Below, piece after piece: positions 60,187 through 64,000 of a stretch of DNA of 64,000 nt (its first letter is position 1; each line of letters opens with the position of its first letter). The notes under the pieces were generated by a model. It saw nothing but the letters and a program-made list of their open reading frames with translations. It did not search any database and had not been told where the DNA came from. The position numbers and the translations under genes were made by a program. Origin of the DNA: Galerina marginata (taxonomy: Eukaryota > Basidiomycota > Agaricomycetes > Agaricales > Galerinaceae); assembly GCA_023014335.1 (NCBI GenBank), contig JAECYW010000010.1, positions 1,426,001 through 1,490,000 on the forward strand, written 5' to 3'.

Positions 60187-60483
60187 ATGAAAGTGTCGAT
60201 TAGGAAACCAAGCCCAAATGAGGACCGTGACCTATTGAAAATCGTCACGATGCCGAAGCGTACAAATAAGTGGAGTACCCCCAACAAACGCGATAGCGGC
60301 GCTGGCAAAAAAACATCCTTTTCGATAGCGAAAAGCGCAGAAACAGCAAGAATTGAATCCTTGCGATCACTGTCTGGGAAGGAAAAAAGTCACTCGGCAA
60401 GGCAATCGCGCCCGCATTCGCTTTCGCAAAACGTGGGATTGATGTCGGCATCTAGCGTCTTTCGTAGTAGTGATGTAAGGTAG
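60187..60483 (+). CDS. Hypothetical protein in a repeated unit (TNxWSTPNK family, short copy)
   Basis: Unknown function. A 98-codon frame; the shared part starts at MPKRTNKWSTPNKRDSGAGK and runs about 66 residues, aligned with the 57194-57889 frame with few indels and roughly 60-70 percent identical residues by eye. It stops at TAG just after the shared ASSV, so it is shorter than its relative and may be a truncated copy. The antisense strand is open here too. Confidence 0.35.
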   Translation: MKVSIRKPSPNEDRDLLKIVTMPKRTNKWSTPNKRDSGAGKKTSFSIAKSAETARIESLRSLSGKEKSHSARQSRPHSLSQNVGLMSASSVFRSSDVR

Positions 60484-62198
60484 AGGAAAACCATAGTCAT
60501 CCAGTCTCACGTGCTTTTCGTGACAAACTGAAGAAATTGAAACTACTTTTTCAGGGAGGGATAAATCGAAAATCTGCCTCCAAGAAAATCTTTAGAATGT
60601 ATATCCCAAGAATTTGTCGGAAGTATATTTTCGATTTAGTGAGCAAGGCATTTGTAGTATGATTTTAACGATTGAGAGCTGAGTTTCCGCAACATCACGC
60701 ATCAGAACTTCACCTGCCAAATCAAGCGCTAAGTCGTGATGTCACATCAGCTGACATTGGATGATTATGGTTTTCCTCTACCTTATGTAATAGCAAGAGG
60801 AAGGGCCAAAAAATAGTGCCTGAATATCGCACGGTGTTGGCGCGTGGTGGGGGATGACCGCCATGCCTCTATCATCGCCTTCAGTCATGGTTGCATGTTA
60901 TTATAATCTCGCTATCGAGGCGGCCTCCATGTGGTTCAACAGAAATGCTGGGAAGGTGTCCAGGTTAATTTTCATGGTCAAGACTAACGCGCAGACGAAA
61001 ATTAGGTGGAATGAAGAGTAATCGATTCGTAGTAAACTTTGATTGAACTTACTGTTGAAACAATTACATATGGGTCTGAAATCACAGCAAGCATGTATTG
61101 GCGTTATAAATACGTGATCAAGAGGGAATATACTTAAGTAATCTAAGTAAAGGAAAGGGCGGCCGAGCAAACGACCTGACGCAAGGACACAACTGCCTGG
61201 TCCACACCTCCCCAATGAGTCGGTACTGGTGTTGACGGCAAAGACGGCGGCCGCGACAACGACCACTGAAAGAGTTGAGACCGTCATTTCGTTTCGACTG
61301 GAACTTGCTGTACCTGCCATCCTCTTCTCATTGAAGGTGGTTCGTGATATAGAACACTGAGGGCGATGAGATGCTGATTGCTTCTCCAATGAAGCCTAGT
61401 GGGCTGCGCTGGCGAAAAGTTGATTAATAAAGGTTCGTCGGGATGCTAGAAACAAATTGTTTAACTATTCAGCACAAATAAAAATTAGTGCACCCCGAGC
61501 CTGTGTAAGTTGTACTGGGCTGCACCAAATGCATCGTAACCCCTGCAATTCCCCTTGTGCAGCCTTGGGGCCATTATCCAGTCGCAAACACGAAACAAGA
61601 ACCTTCCTGCCATGATCCATCCGAAGATGTCAAGTGTTCGACAGCCGAATAGTCGAGTACGCCTTGCATGAGTGCACCATAACACGAGACGCAGCCGTCG
61701 GTCATTAGGAATGGGTGGGTGGGCGATGGATTGAAAGGAAGGTGTTTAACACGAAAGGGACGGTAGCTGTTGTAGAAGAAAGAGAGGCTTAAAGAGGAAA
61801 ATCTGAGGAGTGGAAGCTGGCCTACGAGTTGGTGTAGATCTAGCTTTCAGAACAAGAAGCTAGTTGTGGAGAAAAATGTGATTAGCGCAAGCTCAGAGAA
61901 CGAGTAGTAAGAAGCTGAATGGACACAGGCAGAGACTCGGAGAGGTTGTGCCAGCGAGGACGCGAGAAAACCGCAATACCTGCAGCTGCAGAGCGGGGGA
62001 CAAGTCAACGTCGACGAAGAAGGCGGACCAAGCCAGCTTCCAAATTGGGCAAGACGGGTCTGATCGCGATTCTCGACAGTTTCTCGACTTCCTGCCACGG
62101 TATCTGACAACGAACAATGATTGGTATACATATCGGCAAGTAGCTACTACGTATATATGAGCTTTTTAACATCATTGGAAATTTGGAATCCTCGCCCA
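60484..62198. other. Region without a recognised gene
   Basis: The longest frame is minus 60901-61389 (162 codons). Its internal start MAGTASSSRNEMTVSTLSVV leads a hydrophobic stretch (VVVVAAAVFAV) that could be a signal anchor, but the rest resembles no family and lacks splice support. The last few hundred bases are the 3' flank of the second ABC transporter. Confidence 0.4.
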
Positions 62199-64000
62199 TT
62201 AATCTAACGCGTCCGCAAGAGAATAAAGATTATCTTTGTCCCCACTTCCATCAACCAACGCCCGCAGCATGCCTTGCTCGTTTTTGAGAAGCTCCTTTGG
62301 CTTACCAAACTCTGCCTGGTTGGCACATTTTTACCGTCAGTCTGCTGTAGGAACTTTTGACTCTGGAAGTTCACTTACAATTCGTCCATCGTCCAGAACC
62401 ATCTGCAGAATTTGAAAAGTCAATGAGGAGCCGAAGGTGCATGCGGCGCTACTCACAATTTGATCGGCGTCCATGATGGTTTGTAGACGATGGGCAACCG
62501 TGATAACCGTGACGTCATTCGCCAGTTGACTCCGGAGTGTATTTTGTATGATCGCATCAGTTTTATAGTCTATTGATCCGACGTGATTATTTCGCAAGAG
62601 AAGGGTAAAATATCAGACGAACCGATGGCCGACGTAGCTGTTATGATTCGTCGGTCAATCATTCAACGCAAGAGTTTTTTTTTCTGACAAACCTTCGTCT
62701 AGGATAAGGAGCTTGCTGCCGCGTACCATCGCCCGAGCGAGGGCAAGAATCTGTCGCTGACCGACGGACAAGTTGCCTCCTCCGCCAGCAATCTTGGTAT
62801 CGAGTGTGATGCGTGCTTCGTCGGACTCGTCTTGGAGCGAGAAGAGTCCAGCCGCCCGCAAAGCATCATTCAGTGCAGCATCGTCATTTTGGTCGAAAGG
62901 ATCCAGGTTTTGCCGAAGGGTACCTAAAATGATTTCGTATGGGCAGCTGGCAAAGTCAGAAAGAAGGAATACACACCGCTGAGAAGTTCAGGCTGTACAT
63001 GTCAAGGAATAACGAAACATTAGATAAATGTGGTTCGAGTTCCAAGAAACATACTGACCGTCTGTGGTATGATGGTGATATTTGTCCTCAATGCATCAAG
63101 GTTAATGTTGCTCGTTGGCAGACCGTCGTAATATACAGTCCCCTCCGTCAGGATGCACCTCAACAACGCAAGTGTCAATGAACTCTGTAGGAATTCATAT
63201 GAGTTATGCATCACATCCAAAGCACGAGACATGGCTTACTTTACCACTCCCAGTTCGACCCACTGAGCGACTAAATCAACTACGGAATCACAGGTTGAAA
63301 CGAAGTGGAACTCACCAACACCAATCCTTTCCCCAGATTTAATCTCGAAAGAAATCTCATGTAGAACTTCCGGACCAGACTGACGTGGCACATTTATTGC
63401 ACTGCTTATGAAGAACATAGCAAAAACCAACCTCAGAATAGCGGGCAGAAAGCTTCTCAGCCCGGAGACTTCCACAAGTAGGCCAAGCTGCGGGTGGTTT
63501 TCCAGCTTCTGTTGGCGCTGGTTCGTGCTCAATATCAAGATAGCCTTGAATGCGTTCCAAGCTTTAAAAAAAGTTAGGATTGCATTGTTCCGATGATTTA
63601 AAGATAATAAACACCTGTTCGAATTAACCTCGAAATCGTTGTACGTTCTCACGAGATACAGAATGGTTTGTGTGAATTCAACAGCCATGGCGAGAGAGAA
63701 GCCAGTATTGGCAGCGCCAACAGGCGGCCCATAGACCAGGTAAGAGGCGAGTGCAACCGTGAATGCGGCTCCAAGAGCATCGATGCGAACTCCGATCCAT
63801 CGGTTAAGATCGTAGGACATTCGAGCAATTCGGGTAAAGCGGTCGATGCGGGTCAGGGACTCGACTTTGAAGGCATTCTGAGCACCATAAGCTCGGATAG
63901 AAACTACTCGGGTCAGAAGAAAGGAAAAGCTAGAATGAATTCTTTACTTACCGAGTCCATGGATTGCCGCACTGAAGTGCGCCAGCATAGGGGAACGTGC
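62199..64000 (-). CDS. ABC transporter, subfamily C (MRP type), C-terminal part, cut by the right edge
   Basis: Paralogue of the 43390-50108 gene, same strand. Visible from the window edge are the end of TMD2 (MSYDLNRWIGVRIDALGAAF, LVRTYNDFEVNSNR) and all of NBD2. The latter has Walker [19 protein letters not shown] after an intron, signature [31 protein letters not shown] with a 15-base microexon in the same place as in the other copy, and the H-loop [19 protein letters not shown]. It ends LRALVDGSGDKDNLYSLADA, LD and TAA at 62199-62201. Motifs are complete, so this part is probably functional. Substrate unknown; tandem ABCC copies in fungi often differ in substrate or expression. Confidence 0.92.

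Noticed and set aside
60901..61389. 162-codon minus-strand frame with a hydrophobic stretch
   Set aside because: Could be a small secreted protein, but the remainder has low-complexity aromatic runs and no homology that I can recognise; described only in the gap entry.
1..64000. CRISPR arrays, bacterial operons, LTR retrotransposons, virus-derived genes
   Set aside because: No regularly spaced repeats, no reverse transcriptase, integrase or capsid motifs were seen on either strand.

Overview
The window is nuclear DNA of a filamentous basidiomycete fungus, most likely an Agaricomycete. The evidence is dense short GT-AG introns of about 45-65 bases, 14-16-base microexons, a DUF6699 protein, a basidiomycete-type F-box protein and Zn2Cys6 factor, and a Helitron of the fungal type. 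No RNA gene, CRISPR array or bacterial operon structure was seen. Several genes are split so finely that a single reading frame does not show them; they were assembled by joining exons by eye, so outer coordinates are firmer than some internal junctions.

Layout. 1-1393 (-): F-box protein, cut by the left edge. 2000-2864 (+): small coiled-coil protein. 3040-4859 (-): NOP56, box C/D snoRNP core. 7773-10423 (+): DUF6699 protein with a disordered N-terminus. 10424-15034: gene-poor, with one possible decayed coding segment. 15035-19444 (+): importin-7/8-type nuclear import receptor. 21586-23530 (-): ARP6, actin-related subunit of SWR1-type remodellers, divergent from a TANGO2/NRDE protein at 24040-25219 (+). 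25466-27126 (-): Zn2Cys6 transcription factor. 30675-32877 (+): base-exchange phosphatidylserine synthase. 34156-35226 (+): KIN17. 35375-36285 (-): frameshifted relic of a viperin-like radical SAM enzyme. 39051-42815 (+): membrane-anchored GH5 exo-beta-1,3-glucanase.

The right third is the accessory part. Two ABCC (MRP-type) transporter paralogues lie in the same orientation: a complete one at 43390-50108 (-) and the C-terminal part of a second from 62199 past the right edge. Between them sits a complete autonomous Helitron, 50407-56846 (- orientation), whose ends can be read to the base: A|TC at its 5' end, and a hairpin, 10 bases and CTAG|T at its 3' end. It carries an intact five-exon Rep/helicase gene of 1,525 codons and a second gene for an OB-fold-like protein, probably a single-strand DNA-binding accessory factor. 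The Helitron ends only about 300 bases upstream of the first transporter's start codon.

Beyond it (56847-62198) is a patchwork: two more copies of the Helitron 5' terminal sequence, a 1.2 kb unit bounded by inverted hairpin repeats, a duplicated short reading frame sharing a TNxWSTPNK motif, and short direct repeats. The left two thirds are housekeeping (snoRNP assembly, nuclear import, chromatin, DNA repair, phospholipid and cell-wall metabolism) separated by gene-poor stretches of 1-4.6 kb.
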